In this document: positions 23,808 through 32,555 of the stretch, one piece after another
Layout of the letters: each line of letters begins with the position of its first letter
Numbering within the stretch: position 1 is the first letter of the stretch
Assembly: GCA_024683475.1 (NCBI GenBank)
Contig: JAIKYG010000012.1
Coordinates: 1 to 64,000 of the forward strand
DNA from: RUG14130 sp024683475
Lineage (GTDB): Bacteria; Bacillota; Clostridia; Christensenellales; Aristaeellaceae
DNA length: 64,000 nucleotides
Direction: 5' to 3'
Translations under genes and position numbers: made by a program
The notes under the pieces: model-generated
What the model was told of the DNA's origin: nothing
What the model saw: the letters and a program-made list of their open reading frames with translations, nothing else
Databases searched by the model: none

Positions 23808-25304
23808 TCAGGCCGTCCTGAATCTCAGCACGTTCCAGCTGGCCCTGGGCAGCCTTACGCAGCCGTCCTCCGTCGCGGGCTTGAGCTCCTCCGGAGCCAC
23901 GTTGAAAGGCTTGTCCTCGGTGTTTACCGCCTTGAGGTCGCCGTTGGTCAGCACCGTATGCCCCGCGAACGTCGCTGTGTCGTACGCGCGCAGGTCCAGT
24001 TTCAGCAGGGCGTCCTCTTCGAGGTCGCGGTTCACGGCGAACACGGTCAGGTTGCCCTCGTCGTCCGTCACCGCCGCCGCGTCCACGGTGGGCACGTCGG
24101 TAAAGCTCTTGGTGGAGAAGGTCGGACTGGTGATCAGCGGCATGAGGCTGGTGCCCCGGCCGTACTTGGAGGCGTGCATCAGCGGATAGTATATGGTCTG
24201 CGCCCACGCGCCGCCGCCCGCCCGGGTCATAATGGGCGCGATCACGTTCACCAGCTGCGCCATGCAGGCGATCTTCACGGTGTCCGCGTTTTTGAGTATG
24301 GTTATCAGTGTCAGGCCCACCAGCAGCGCGTCCTCAAAGTTGTAAACGTCCTGCAGCAGCGGCAGAGCGCTGCCCCAGGGCTGCTCTTTGTACAGCTTCT
24401 GGTCGTCCTGGTTGGAATGGTACCACACGTTCCACTCGTCCAGGGACAGGTTCACCGTGCGCTTGGTGTGCTTCTTGCCCTTGACCGCCCTGGAGATGCC
24501 CGCCACAGTCTTGATAAAGCCGTCCAGGTCCAGCGTGGAGGCCAGGAAGTCGTTGGTGTCGCCGGTGGGATTGCCGTAGTAGCGGTGAAGGCTCATGTAG
24601 TCCACCGTGTCGTAGCACTCGCTGAGCACCTTGTACTCCCAGTCCCCGAAGGTGGGCATATGGCTGTGGGAGGAGCCGCAGGCCACGGTCTCTATGGAGG
24701 GATCCACCCACTTCATTAGCTTGGACGCCTCGCAGGCGGTGCGGGCGTACTCCTGGGCGGTCTTGGCGCCCATCTGCCATGAGCCGTCCATCTCGTTGCC
24801 CAGGCACCAGAGCTTGATGTTCAGGGGATCATTGGCGCCGTTCTTTATGCGCATGTCGCTCAGGAAAGTGCCGGAGGGATGGTTGCAGTACTCCACCACT
24901 TCCTTGGCTTCCTTGGGGCCTCTCGTGCCCAGGTTCACCGCGTACATGGGCTTGGTGACCGCTTTTTCGCACCAGCGCACGAACTCGTGCAGGCCGAAGG
25001 CGTTGCTTTCCGTGGTCTTCCAGGCCAGGTCCAGACGGGCGGGGCGGTTCTCTCCCACCGAGTCTTCCCAGTTGAAGCCGCTCACGAAGTTGCCGCCGGG
25101 ATACCTTACGCAGCTGATGCCCAGCTTTTTGATCAGCTCGATAACGTCCTTCCTGAAGCCGTTTTCGTCTGCCCGGGGATGGCCGGGCTCGTATATGCCC
25201 GTATATACCGCCCTGCCCAGGTGCTCTATGAACGAGCCGTATATCCTTTCGTCGACCTTTGAGATCGCGAAGTCCCTGTCCAGAATAAGGCTTGCGTGTT
25301 TCAT
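23808..25304 (-). CDS. abfA: GH51 alpha-L-arabinofuranosidase
   Basis: Releases terminal arabinofuranose from arabinan or arabinoxylan oligosaccharides. The 498-residue protein has the GH51 start (GSFIEHLGRAVYTGIYEPGHP), the acid/base Glu in GNEMDG (E171) and the nucleophile in LSLDEWNVWY (E290), with a C-terminal beta-sandwich from about 385. No signal peptide: it acts inside the cell on imported oligosaccharides. It follows the secreted propeller-like gene by 18 bp. Confidence 0.95.
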   Translation of the reverse strand: MKHASLILDRDFAISKVDERIYGSFIEHLGRAVYTGIYEPGHPRADENGFRKDVIELIKKLGISCVRYPGGNFVSGFNWEDSVGENRPARLDLAWKTTESNAFGLHEFVRWCEKAVTKPMYAVNLGTRGPKEAKEVVEYCNHPSGTFLSDMRIKNGANDPLNIKLWCLGNEMDGSWQMGAKTAQEYARTACEASKLMKWVDPSIETVACGSSHSHMPTFGDWEYKVLSECYDTVDYMSLHRYYGNPTGDTNDFLASTLDLDGFIKTVAGISRAVKGKKHTKRTVNLSLDEWNVWYHSNQDDQKLYKEQPWGSALPLLQDVYNFEDALLVGLTLITILKNADTVKIACMAQLVNVIAPIMTRAGGGAWAQTIYYPLMHASKYGRGTSLMPLITSPTFSTKSFTDVPTVDAAAVTDDEGNLTVFAVNRDLEEDALLKLDLRAYDTATFAGHTVLTNGDLKAVNTEDKPFNVAPEELKPATEDGCVRLPRASWNVLRFRTA

Positions 25305-25322
25305 ATGCTCTCCTCCGCTTTA

Positions 25323-26540
25323 TTATTTGTCAAGTTCAAAGTAGCCGCGCAGTATTTCGCCCTGGGAAAAGTACAGTCCCCTGCCGTTGCCCACCAAACT
25401 GCCCATCATGGTGTAAGACGCATAGCTGCCCCTGCCCAGACCTGACACGCCGAGTTTGCTCCGCTTTAGCGTCTCAGGGTCCAGTTTGACCATTTCGGCG
25501 TTTTTGAAGTCATAGCACAGGAAAGCGTCTTCGGTGGCTGCCGTGAACAGCAGATCTTCGATCTCCGGCGTAATGACTTCCCCGGTCTCAAGGTCGACTA
25601 TCACCTCCTGGTCCGCGTAGTACACCTGCGGATAGTACGCCGCCGCGTACCTGCCGTTTCCGGTCACCAGCAGTTCGGAGGGCTCGCGCATGAAATCAAA
25701 GGAGCCCAAGTCTGTTATCTGGCCGCCGTCCACGGAAATATGATGCAGCAGCATGTCCTGTGTCTTGTCTTCCCTGATCTCCGATTTCGGGATCAACACC
25801 AGAACGCTGTCGTCATCCAGCAGTCTTATTGCCTTGGAATTGCCAAAAAAGTAGTCAGTTTCCGCCCTTTTGTACTCGGGATAATACGTCTCCCCGGTGA
25901 CAAGGTCGGTCACGCTGCCGTCGTCAGAGTTCAGAAGCCTGTCCCCGTTTATTGACGCGTACCTGTCTTCCGTAAAGCGGGCCTCGCCTGTCTCAAGGTC
26001 GATCAGCAGCATCGCGGACAGGTATGTCGCCTCCACCAGCGCCCAGCGGGAGCCCAGCTCCTTCGTCCTGGCGCCTATCGATATGATCATCGGGAAGCAT
26101 TCGCTGACTTCGTCCAGGGTGGTAAAACGGGTTATCCCGCTGCGCCCGAAGTATGCGCCCGTGATCTCGTCGTACTTCTGCTTAAGCGCTTCCATCTGCT
26201 CTTTCTTCACGTTGGACCGCCGCGCGTACGCCGTCTGCACCGTGAAGTTCAGCTGCTCTATATCCTTCTCCCCGCTGAACCACACGGGGAAGCGCTTGCC
26301 CGACATGGTGTCCCAGAGGTACAGCTCGAACGCATTCATTATCAGCACGTTCCTGCCGTCGCCCGTGGCGGCGATGACGCGGGAATTGTCTGTGCTGAAC
26401 GCCTTGTCCTTCACGGACACGAAGCGCAGCTTGTCGGAACCGCCGCTGAGCAGTCCGCTGAAAAACCCGCCCGCCAGCGCGCCGGGCAGCAGCGCCAGCG
26501 CCAGCATGAGCGCGATAAACGTCTTGAGTTTGTTGTTCAC
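25323..26540 (-). CDS. exported protein of unknown function, possibly a beta-propeller
   Basis: 405 residues with a signal peptide (FIALMLALALLPGALA). The rest has repeated short beta patterns of the type MLLIDLETGEARF, VIVDLETGEVITP and LYLWDTMSGKRFP, as in WD40/PQQ-like propellers. No catalytic motif seen. It sits between the LytR-CpsA-Psr gene (26-bp gap) and abfA (18-bp gap) on the same strand. Confidence 0.7.
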   Translation of the reverse strand: MNNKLKTFIALMLALALLPGALAGGFFSGLLSGGSDKLRFVSVKDKAFSTDNSRVIAATGDGRNVLIMNAFELYLWDTMSGKRFPVWFSGEKDIEQLNFTVQTAYARRSNVKKEQMEALKQKYDEITGAYFGRSGITRFTTLDEVSECFPMIISIGARTKELGSRWALVEATYLSAMLLIDLETGEARFTEDRYASINGDRLLNSDDGSVTDLVTGETYYPEYKRAETDYFFGNSKAIRLLDDDSVLVLIPKSEIREDKTQDMLLHHISVDGGQITDLGSFDFMREPSELLVTGNGRYAAAYYPQVYYADQEVIVDLETGEVITPEIEDLLFTAATEDAFLCYDFKNAEMVKLDPETLKRSKLGVSGLGRGSYASYTMMGSLVGNGRGLYFSQGEILRGYFELDK

Positions 26541-26566
26541 GGCAAATACCTCCCGTCAGATACGCC

Positions 26567-27649
26567 TTAGCGTTCCCCGTACACGAAGCTTATGAACGCC
26601 TCCCGGTTCATATTGTAGTCTACGTCGTAGAACATGCCGCCGTCGTCCCTGTAAGTGCCGTTCACGGGCAGGCGCATCTGCGTGATGCCGCCCGCGAAAA
26701 GCGCTTTTTCGCCCAGCGAGAGCAGTTCCAGCGTGCCCATATTGGTCCTGACGCTGCGCTTCACGGCTTTGAAAAAGCGGATGAGCGTGACAGGGTCAAA
26801 GCTCTTGAGCTTGCTCACGCAGGCGCTTACCACCTTCCTCTGGCGGTTGGTGCGGCCGTAATCGCTGTCGGTCTTCCTTATGCGGGCGTAACCCAGCGCC
26901 TGCATGCCGCTCAAAACATAGTCCCCGCCGCACGCCAGCTCGTTGGCGTAATAGGTCTTGAGCACCTCTTCCTGGCTCATTTTCCCCGCACGGTACTTTT
27001 TGAGCAGCTGCTCCTTCATGTTGGAGTTGATCTCGGCCGCCTCGTCGTCGCTGATGCCGCTTATGCGAACCCCGCCCAGGGAGTCGATTATCTCCGGGAA
27101 GCTGTTGTAGTCCACCGTCGCCCAGCGGGACAGGTCGAAACCGAAATTCCCGTTTACAGTGCGTATCAGCCCTTCCTCGCCCCCGTAGGCGTAGGCGGCG
27201 TTCAGGCGCCTTAAGCCGTTATGCCCCTCTATGTACACCCCGGTGTCCCTTTGCAGGGAGGTGAGCTTCACCCCGCCCTTGCCTATGGACAGGATCATCA
27301 TGGTGTCGGAGCGGGAGGTGTTGTTGCCGTCCAGGTCCAGGCCGATCAAAAGCACGTGGACGCAGCCCGAGGGCAGCTTCTGCACGGCTCCGTAAGCGGT
27401 GTGGCTCGCGAAAACGTTTGTCGGCATGATATACAGCCCGCCTCCCGCCAAAAGCGCCAGCACGAGCAGCAGCGCGATGAACCTGAGCAGGATATGCTTA
27501 CTGTTCCGCTTATCCTGCTTTTTCTCCCGTTTCGGCGCGGTCGTCTTGGCCGTTTTTGCCTGTTTCTTAGCCGGTTTGGGCCGTGTTTTCGGTTTTCGCG
27601 GAGCCGCAATCTTGGCTTCCCCGCGCTTCTTGGGTCTGTCGTAATACAT
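26567..27649 (-). CDS. LytR-CpsA-Psr (LCP) family ligase
   Basis: LCP proteins attach teichoic acids or capsular glycans from lipid carriers to peptidoglycan. I place the start at ATG 27649 (MYYDRPKKRGE...), because the open frame upstream runs through a palindrome that recurs elsewhere as intergenic DNA; neither start has a good ribosome site. After a Lys/Pro-rich cytoplasmic part there is one membrane helix (about 55-75), then the LCP domain: SRSDTMMILSI, LTSLQRDTGVYI, LNAAYAYGG, FPEIIDSLGGV, and the Arg-rich GYARIRKTDSDYGRTNRQRKVV that binds pyrophosphate. Confidence 0.9.
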   Translation of the reverse strand: MYYDRPKKRGEAKIAAPRKPKTRPKPAKKQAKTAKTTAPKREKKQDKRNSKHILLRFIALLLVLALLAGGGLYIMPTNVFASHTAYGAVQKLPSGCVHVLLIGLDLDGNNTSRSDTMMILSIGKGGVKLTSLQRDTGVYIEGHNGLRRLNAAYAYGGEEGLIRTVNGNFGFDLSRWATVDYNSFPEIIDSLGGVRISGISDDEAAEINSNMKEQLLKKYRAGKMSQEEVLKTYYANELACGGDYVLSGMQALGYARIRKTDSDYGRTNRQRKVVSACVSKLKSFDPVTLIRFFKAVKRSVRTNMGTLELLSLGEKALFAGGITQMRLPVNGTYRDDGGMFYDVDYNMNREAFISFVYGER

Positions 27650-27656
27650 TTGACTT

Positions 27657-27677
27657 GGGCGGGGAACTTCCCCGCCC
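27657..27677. repeat. GC-rich palindrome, copy 2
   Basis: GGGCGGGGAA-C-TTCCCCGCCC, an almost perfect 21-bp palindrome, 10 bp after the stop codon of the GH130 gene and just before the LCP start. Same element as 3386-3407 and 34880-34901. Confidence 0.75.
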
Positions 27678-27686
27678 ATTCACTGT

Positions 27687-28670
27687 TTATAATTTGCTGT
27701 TGTGTTTGACGAAGTCCACGATCTCGTCCACCTGGCCGAAGCACATGCAGATGACCGTGTCCGCGCCGCCGTAGTAGATGGCGATCCTTCCGGTGTCCGC
27801 GTCCGCCAGCGCCGCGCAGGGGAAGGTGACGTTGGGCACGTCGCCGATCTGCTCGTAGGGCATCTGGGGGGACAGCAGGTAGGGCTCGGTGCGGTAGATG
27901 ACCTTCCAGGGCTGGTCCAGATCCAGCAGCGCCGCGCCGAAGTGGTACACGAAGCCGTTGCAGCTGGTGAGCACGCCGTGGTAGAACAGCAGCCAGCCTT
28001 CGTCCGTCTTGATCGGGATCGGACCCGCGCCCACCTTGGTGGACTGCCAGGAACCCCGGGTGCCCATCACGTGGCGGTGCTTGCCCCAGTAGCACAGGTC
28101 GGGAGACTCGGAGTAGAATATGTCGCCGAAGGGAGTGTGCCCGTTGTCGGAGGGACGGGAGAGCATGGCGTAATTGCCGTTAATCTTCTCGGGGAACATC
28201 ACGCCGTTGCGGTTAAAGGGAAGGAACGCGTTCTCCAGCTGGTAGTAGGTCCTGAAGTCCTCGGTCTTGGCCACGCCGATGGTGGGACCGTGATAGCAGT
28301 TGCACCAGGTGACGATGTACTCGCCGTCTATCTGGCAGCAGCGGGGATCGTAGCCGTAAATGAAGGGACCGACTTCCTTGGCGCGCTCGTTGAGCAGCAC
28401 CCAGGGCTCGTGGTCGATGTTCCAGTTGAAGCCGTCCTTGGAGAGGGCGGAGTGGATGCGCATTTCCCTGCGTTTGTCGTCCACGCGGAACACGCCCGCG
28501 AACTCGCCCTTAAAGGGCACCACGGCGGAATTGAAGATGGAGTTGGAGCAGGGGATGGCGTTTCTCTGGACTATGGGGTTGTTTGAATACCTCCACAGCA
28601 CGTCGCTGCAGCCCTGAGGCTTGTCCTGCCAGGGGATGTTGGGAAGGGAAGCGCCTATGATCTTGGCCAT
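27687..28670 (-). CDS. GH130 family glycoside phosphorylase/hydrolase
   Basis: A five-bladed-propeller enzyme; the family includes beta-1,4-mannosyl-glucose and mannooligosaccharide phosphorylases. The 327 residues contain typical blocks: IFNSAVVPFKGEFAGVFRVDD (with the general-acid Asp region), YDPRCCQIDGEYIVTWCN, HGPTIGVA, NGVMFPEKINGNYAMLSRPSD and VGAGPIPIKTDEGWLLFYHGV. No signal peptide, so cytoplasmic. It lies between mrp (24-bp gap) and the LCP gene. Subfamily and true substrate cannot be settled by eye. Confidence 0.88.
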   Translation of the reverse strand: MAKIIGASLPNIPWQDKPQGCSDVLWRYSNNPIVQRNAIPCSNSIFNSAVVPFKGEFAGVFRVDDKRREMRIHSALSKDGFNWNIDHEPWVLLNERAKEVGPFIYGYDPRCCQIDGEYIVTWCNCYHGPTIGVAKTEDFRTYYQLENAFLPFNRNGVMFPEKINGNYAMLSRPSDNGHTPFGDIFYSESPDLCYWGKHRHVMGTRGSWQSTKVGAGPIPIKTDEGWLLFYHGVLTSCNGFVYHFGAALLDLDQPWKVIYRTEPYLLSPQMPYEQIGDVPNVTFPCAALADADTGRIAIYYGGADTVICMCFGQVDEIVDFVKHNSKL

Positions 28671-28694
28671 AACTGTTCCTCCGATTTTATATTT

Positions 28695-29519
28695 TTATCC
28701 TAATAGCTTGGCGATGAATTTGTCCAGCCAGTCGCCTTCGAACATCTCTATCATGCCCTTGTCGCAGGCGGCGGCCAGCTTGGGATTAATGGGCAGCGCG
28801 GCGGTGTTGTCCGTACCGGCAGCCTTGGCGGCCTCGCTTAAGCGGCTCTCGCCGTAGGGGTACAGCTTTTTGCCGCAGTCCGGGCAGGCGATGTAGCTCA
28901 TGTTTTCCACCACGCCCAGTATCGGCACGTTCATCATCTCCGCCATGTTCACGGCCTTCTGCACCACCATGCCCACCAGCTCCTGGGGAGTGGTGACCAC
29001 CACTATGCCGTCCACGGGCAGGCTCTGGAACACGGTCAGCGGCACGTCGCCCGTTCCGGGAGGCATGTCGATGAACATGATGTCGTTGTCGCCCCACACC
29101 ACGTCCGTCCAGAACTGCTTTAAGGTGCCCGCGATAACGGGGCCGCGCCAGATGACGGGGTCCGTCTCGTTTTCAAGCAGCAGGTTCACGCTCATCACGC
29201 GGATGCCTGTGGCGGTCACTGCGGGGAACAGAGACTCCTCGTCGCTGTCCGCGGGTTTGGAGAACTTGAACATTTTGGGGATGGACGGGCCGGTAACGTC
29301 CGCGTCCATGATGGCGGTCTTATAGTCCATGCGCCGGGCCAGCGTTGCCAGCAGTCCGGTCACCAGGCTTTTGCCTACGCCGCCTTTGCCGCTCACCACG
29401 GCGATGACCTTTTTGACGGAAGAGCCGTCCTTCAGCTTTTCCTTGGGGATACCGCCCTCGCGGGAGGAGCAGTTCGCTCCGCAGGTAGAACAGTCGTGGG
29501 TGCAGTTTTGTTCAGACAT
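28695..29519 (-). CDS. Mrp/NBP35-type Fe-S cluster carrier ATPase
   Basis: 274 residues. A Cys-rich N-terminus (CTHDCSTCGANC) is followed by the deviant Walker A GKGGVGKS, MDADVTGPSIPKMF, and MFIDMPPGTGDVPLT, then CPDCGKK near 210 which holds the C-terminal Cys pair for the bridging cluster. It transfers 4Fe-4S clusters to apo-proteins. It heads a same-strand run with GH130 and LCP, though a functional link is not evident. Confidence 0.93.
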   Translation of the reverse strand: MSEQNCTHDCSTCGANCSSREGGIPKEKLKDGSSVKKVIAVVSGKGGVGKSLVTGLLATLARRMDYKTAIMDADVTGPSIPKMFKFSKPADSDEESLFPAVTATGIRVMSVNLLLENETDPVIWRGPVIAGTLKQFWTDVVWGDNDIMFIDMPPGTGDVPLTVFQSLPVDGIVVVTTPQELVGMVVQKAVNMAEMMNVPILGVVENMSYIACPDCGKKLYPYGESRLSEAAKAAGTDNTAALPINPKLAAACDKGMIEMFEGDWLDKFIAKLLG

Positions 29520-29565
29520 TTCTAAGCCTCCTGGCTGTGTAATAACGTTATTGTGTGAAACGGGG

Positions 29566-30684
29566 TCATTCCCCTATTATCACTTCGCCGAAAAACACGT
29601 GCTGGTTGTTTTCGCAGACCTGTGCGGCGTAGTCGGTGCCGCCGTCTTCGTCGTCTTCCTCCAATATCTCAAATACCGTTATGCTGCCGTCGCCCATCTG
29701 GCCCCAGTCGTTGGACCCGCAGCACAGGACATGCCCGTCCGCGGTCTCGGCCAGCCAGAACGCGTCGCCGAAAGCGATAGCCCTTACGCCCTCAATAAGC
29801 GTGACGGGCGTTTTGCCGTAATTTATGAGCACATCGTCCGCCACGGAAACGGCGGGAGCGCCGCTTTCGTCAAAACCGGTAAAGTAGCTGTACAGCGCAC
29901 CCCATACGCAGAACCCGCCGTCCTGCGTCACCGCGCCGCCGGCGGTGGGCCCGCAGGCAGCGGCAAGCGCGTTTATGACGCCGTTTTGCGTCGGGGAAAA
30001 TATCCATTCGTCCGTGTCCAGCCCCAAGCGGCCTTCCGTTCCGGAGGCGCCGAACACGTACAGGCGCCCGTCTTCGGAAACAATCATGCCCGTCTGTCCG
30101 CCCGCGGCCGCATACGCCGCGCCGTCCGCCAGCTTGCAGGGCGTCGGGGAGCCGGAAGGCAAATAGTCGGGGTTTCCAATGAACCACGCTTCGCCGTCCG
30201 TATTCAGGTACAGCGCGAAATCCGCCCCGCAGGCGGCGTCAAGGCCGTCGCCCAGCTCGAACCAGGTGCCGGACACAAAGTACCTGCCCTGCCCGCTTTC
30301 GTATATCAGCGTCAGGCTCTCCTCGCAGGCGCTTATCCGGGACACGTGCTCGGCCAAGAGCTTCATCTCTTCCGCGCGCCCGCTTGCTCCATCGAGCAGA
30401 CCCATGGGGATATTTCCCCATATCCACACCTTGCCGTCCGCGTCCAGGCATAAAGAAAACTGCCGTCCGCAGGCGACGCTTACGGCATTTTCCATAAGCT
30501 TTACGGGAAGGGTGACCGCCGCCTGCCTTGACGCGGGGTCGCTTTCCCCCATGTGGTTGGAGCCCCATGCCCACAGGGTGCTTCCCTGAACATACAGCGC
30601 ATGCGCGCCCCAGGCGGCAAGCGTGCCTTCGGCAAGCCCTGACAGGCTTATCAGGCAGAACAGCAGCGCCAGCAGTTTTTTCAT
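29566..30684 (-). CDS. secreted RCC1-like repeat protein
   Basis: 372 residues from ATG 30684, overlapping the pepT stop (ATGA). Signal peptide KKLLALLFCLISLSGLAEG. The rest contains RCC1-type propeller repeats: WAWGSNHMGES, VWIWGNIPMG, LYVFGASGTEGRLGL, FCVWGALYSYF, VLCCGSNDWGQMGDGS. No enzymatic motif. Such proteins are probably cell-surface binding modules. An open frame continues upstream inside pepT but has no coding character. Confidence 0.8.
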   Translation of the reverse strand: MKKLLALLFCLISLSGLAEGTLAAWGAHALYVQGSTLWAWGSNHMGESDPASRQAAVTLPVKLMENAVSVACGRQFSLCLDADGKVWIWGNIPMGLLDGASGRAEEMKLLAEHVSRISACEESLTLIYESGQGRYFVSGTWFELGDGLDAACGADFALYLNTDGEAWFIGNPDYLPSGSPTPCKLADGAAYAAAGGQTGMIVSEDGRLYVFGASGTEGRLGLDTDEWIFSPTQNGVINALAAACGPTAGGAVTQDGGFCVWGALYSYFTGFDESGAPAVSVADDVLINYGKTPVTLIEGVRAIAFGDAFWLAETADGHVLCCGSNDWGQMGDGSITVFEILEEDDEDGGTDYAAQVCENNQHVFFGEVIIGE

Positions 30685-31889
30685 CCGGCTCTTACGATCT
30701 CGATCAGCACGTCCACCATCTTTTCCATATCGGTGACGCAGGCGCACTCCAGCCTGCCGTGGGCGTTTATGCCGCCGGTGGACAGGTTGGGGCAGGGCAG
30801 TCCCCGGAAGGACAGCCTCGCGCCGTCGGTGCCCCCGCGGATGGGACGGGAGACGGGCTCCACGCCCACGCTCCTGAAGGCGGCTTCCGCCCGCGCCATT
30901 ATGTCGGGACGGTCCCGTAATACCTCTATCATGTTGCGGTAACTTTCGCGGATCTCCACCTTGCACACGTCCCCGCCGTACTTAAAGTTGATCATATCGG
31001 CGGTCCTGCGCAGGTACTCTTCTTTCCGGGCGAGCTTGTCTGCGTCGTGATCCCTCAGTATGTAGAACAGCATGCAGTTTTCCGCGCTGCCCTTCATGCC
31101 CACCAGGTGGAAAAAGCCTTCCCGCCCCTCGGTGTGCTCGGGAGCTTCGTACTCGGGCACCAGGGAAGCGAAGTCCGCCGCCATGCGGCAGGCGTTCTTC
31201 ATGCGGTTTTTCGCGCTGCCGGGATGGATGGCGAAGCCGGTAAAGCTGACCTTCGCGGAGGAAGCGTTGAAGTTCTCGTTTTCTATCTCGCCCAGTTCGC
31301 CGCCGTCCACGGTGTAGGCGAACTCGGCTCCGAAGCGCTCAAGGTCCAGGTCTTCCGCGCCGCCGCCCACTTCCTCGTCGGGAGTGAAGCAGATCTCCAC
31401 CTCGCCGTGCTTTATCGAGGGGTCGTTAAGCAGGCGGATGCCCGCGGCCATTATCTCAGCCACGCCCGCCTTGTCGTCCGCGCCCAGTATGGTGGTGCCG
31501 TCGGTGGTTATGACGGTCTTGCCTGCCCACTTTTTCATCGCGGGGAACACTTCGGGATCCAGTTTTTCGCCGTTGCCAATCTCCAGCACGCCGCCGTCGT
31601 AGTTCTCGAATATCTTTTCGTGCATGGGCGCGCAGGGCTCGTTGCTCACCACGTCAAGGTGGGCGATCAGCCCGATATTGGGCTGACCTTCGCAGTTTGC
31701 GGGCACGCGGGCGTACACGTAGGCATGCCCGTCGTGGTATACGTCCTTAAAGCCGTAAGCGATCAGGTCCTGCTCGATCACCTTCGCCATCTCTACCTGT
31801 GCGGGAGTGGTGGGCTTGCTTTCGCCGCCCTCGCCGGAAGCGGAAGGGACGTGTATGTATTTCCTGAACAGATCCAGTACCTGTGACAT
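30681..31889 (-). CDS. pepT: peptidase T (tripeptide aminopeptidase)
   Basis: M20-family di-zinc exopeptidase cleaving the N-terminal residue from tripeptides. 402 residues with the family metal motifs: GLIAHLDVVSN, GADDKAGVAEIM, TPDEEVGGGAEDL, a DGGE motif and the final NAHGRLE. Cytoplasmic. It is coupled to the RCC1-like gene by a 4-bp overlap. Confidence 0.94.
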   Translation of the reverse strand: MSQVLDLFRKYIHVPSASGEGGESKPTTPAQVEMAKVIEQDLIAYGFKDVYHDGHAYVYARVPANCEGQPNIGLIAHLDVVSNEPCAPMHEKIFENYDGGVLEIGNGEKLDPEVFPAMKKWAGKTVITTDGTTILGADDKAGVAEIMAAGIRLLNDPSIKHGEVEICFTPDEEVGGGAEDLDLERFGAEFAYTVDGGELGEIENENFNASSAKVSFTGFAIHPGSAKNRMKNACRMAADFASLVPEYEAPEHTEGREGFFHLVGMKGSAENCMLFYILRDHDADKLARKEEYLRRTADMINFKYGGDVCKVEIRESYRNMIEVLRDRPDIMARAEAAFRSVGVEPVSRPIRGGTDGARLSFRGLPCPNLSTGGINAHGRLECACVTDMEKMVDVLIEIVRAG

Positions 31890-31910
31890 GCCTATCTCCT
31901 TTTCAGCGCT

Positions 31911-32549
31911 TTAATATCCCCTCTGCTGGAACAGGCAGCGCATCTTCTCATGGCTTTCCCCGGTAAGGTAGTCCACGTCGTCGGTGAGCCAGTCCATTAT
32001 CTCGAGCTGACGGGTCTCCCAGGCGTCGGATGCCGCCTGCTCCTCGAGCGTGGGCGGCGTGTCCAGTTCCCTGACTATCTCGCAGTAGCCGAAAATGTAT
32101 TTGTCCTGAGCGCAGCGGATGGTGAAATTGCTTTCCTTGCCGAAGGTGTCTCCACCCCGGGCGTTAATGAGCGCCTCGTGCCTGCGGAAATACTCGTCCG
32201 CGCAGCCGTCCTTGAGCACCGTGGCGAACACGCGGCGGCGGATAAGGCTCTTGTCCTGCCTCTCCTCGCCTATGTCGTGGTACATCAGCCGGGTGTCCTC
32301 AGGGTACGCGACCACGTCCAGATACAGGCCGATCTCCCGGGAATAGGCGTCCATTATGTCCTTAAGTCCCTTTTCGCCCGCGCTCTGGGCATAGAAGTAC
32401 ACCCTGTCTTCCACGCTCCACACGGAGCAGTTATTGAGCCCCAGTTCCTCGCACTTCTCGTCTATATACGGGGCTGCCGCCCAGATCACGTTCTCGAACG
32501 TCTTTTTCTGGTCGGGTTTTATCTTCAAAAATGCGCTTTCACGCTTCAT
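31911..32549 (-). CDS. L-rhamnose mutarotase-like protein, probably two half-domains
   Basis: 212 residues that look like two successive RhaM/DUF718-type ferredoxin-like domains: the first at 1-95 (FLKIKPDQKKTFENVIWAAAPYIDEKCEELGLNNCSVW), the second from about 105 (RRRVFATVLKDGCADEYFRRHEALI). RhaM interconverts L-rhamnose anomers and is about 105 residues, so a duplicated form is unusual. The second half keeps the RRHE segment; His/Tyr active-site conservation needs alignment. No other rhamnose gene is nearby; it ends the run that includes the TPM protein. Confidence 0.65.
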   Translation of the reverse strand: MKRESAFLKIKPDQKKTFENVIWAAAPYIDEKCEELGLNNCSVWSVEDRVYFYAQSAGEKGLKDIMDAYSREIGLYLDVVAYPEDTRLMYHDIGEERQDKSLIRRRVFATVLKDGCADEYFRRHEALINARGGDTFGKESNFTIRCAQDKYIFGYCEIVRELDTPPTLEEQAASDAWETRQLEIMDWLTDDVDYLTGESHEKMRCLFQQRGY

Positions 32550-32555
32550 TGCAGC

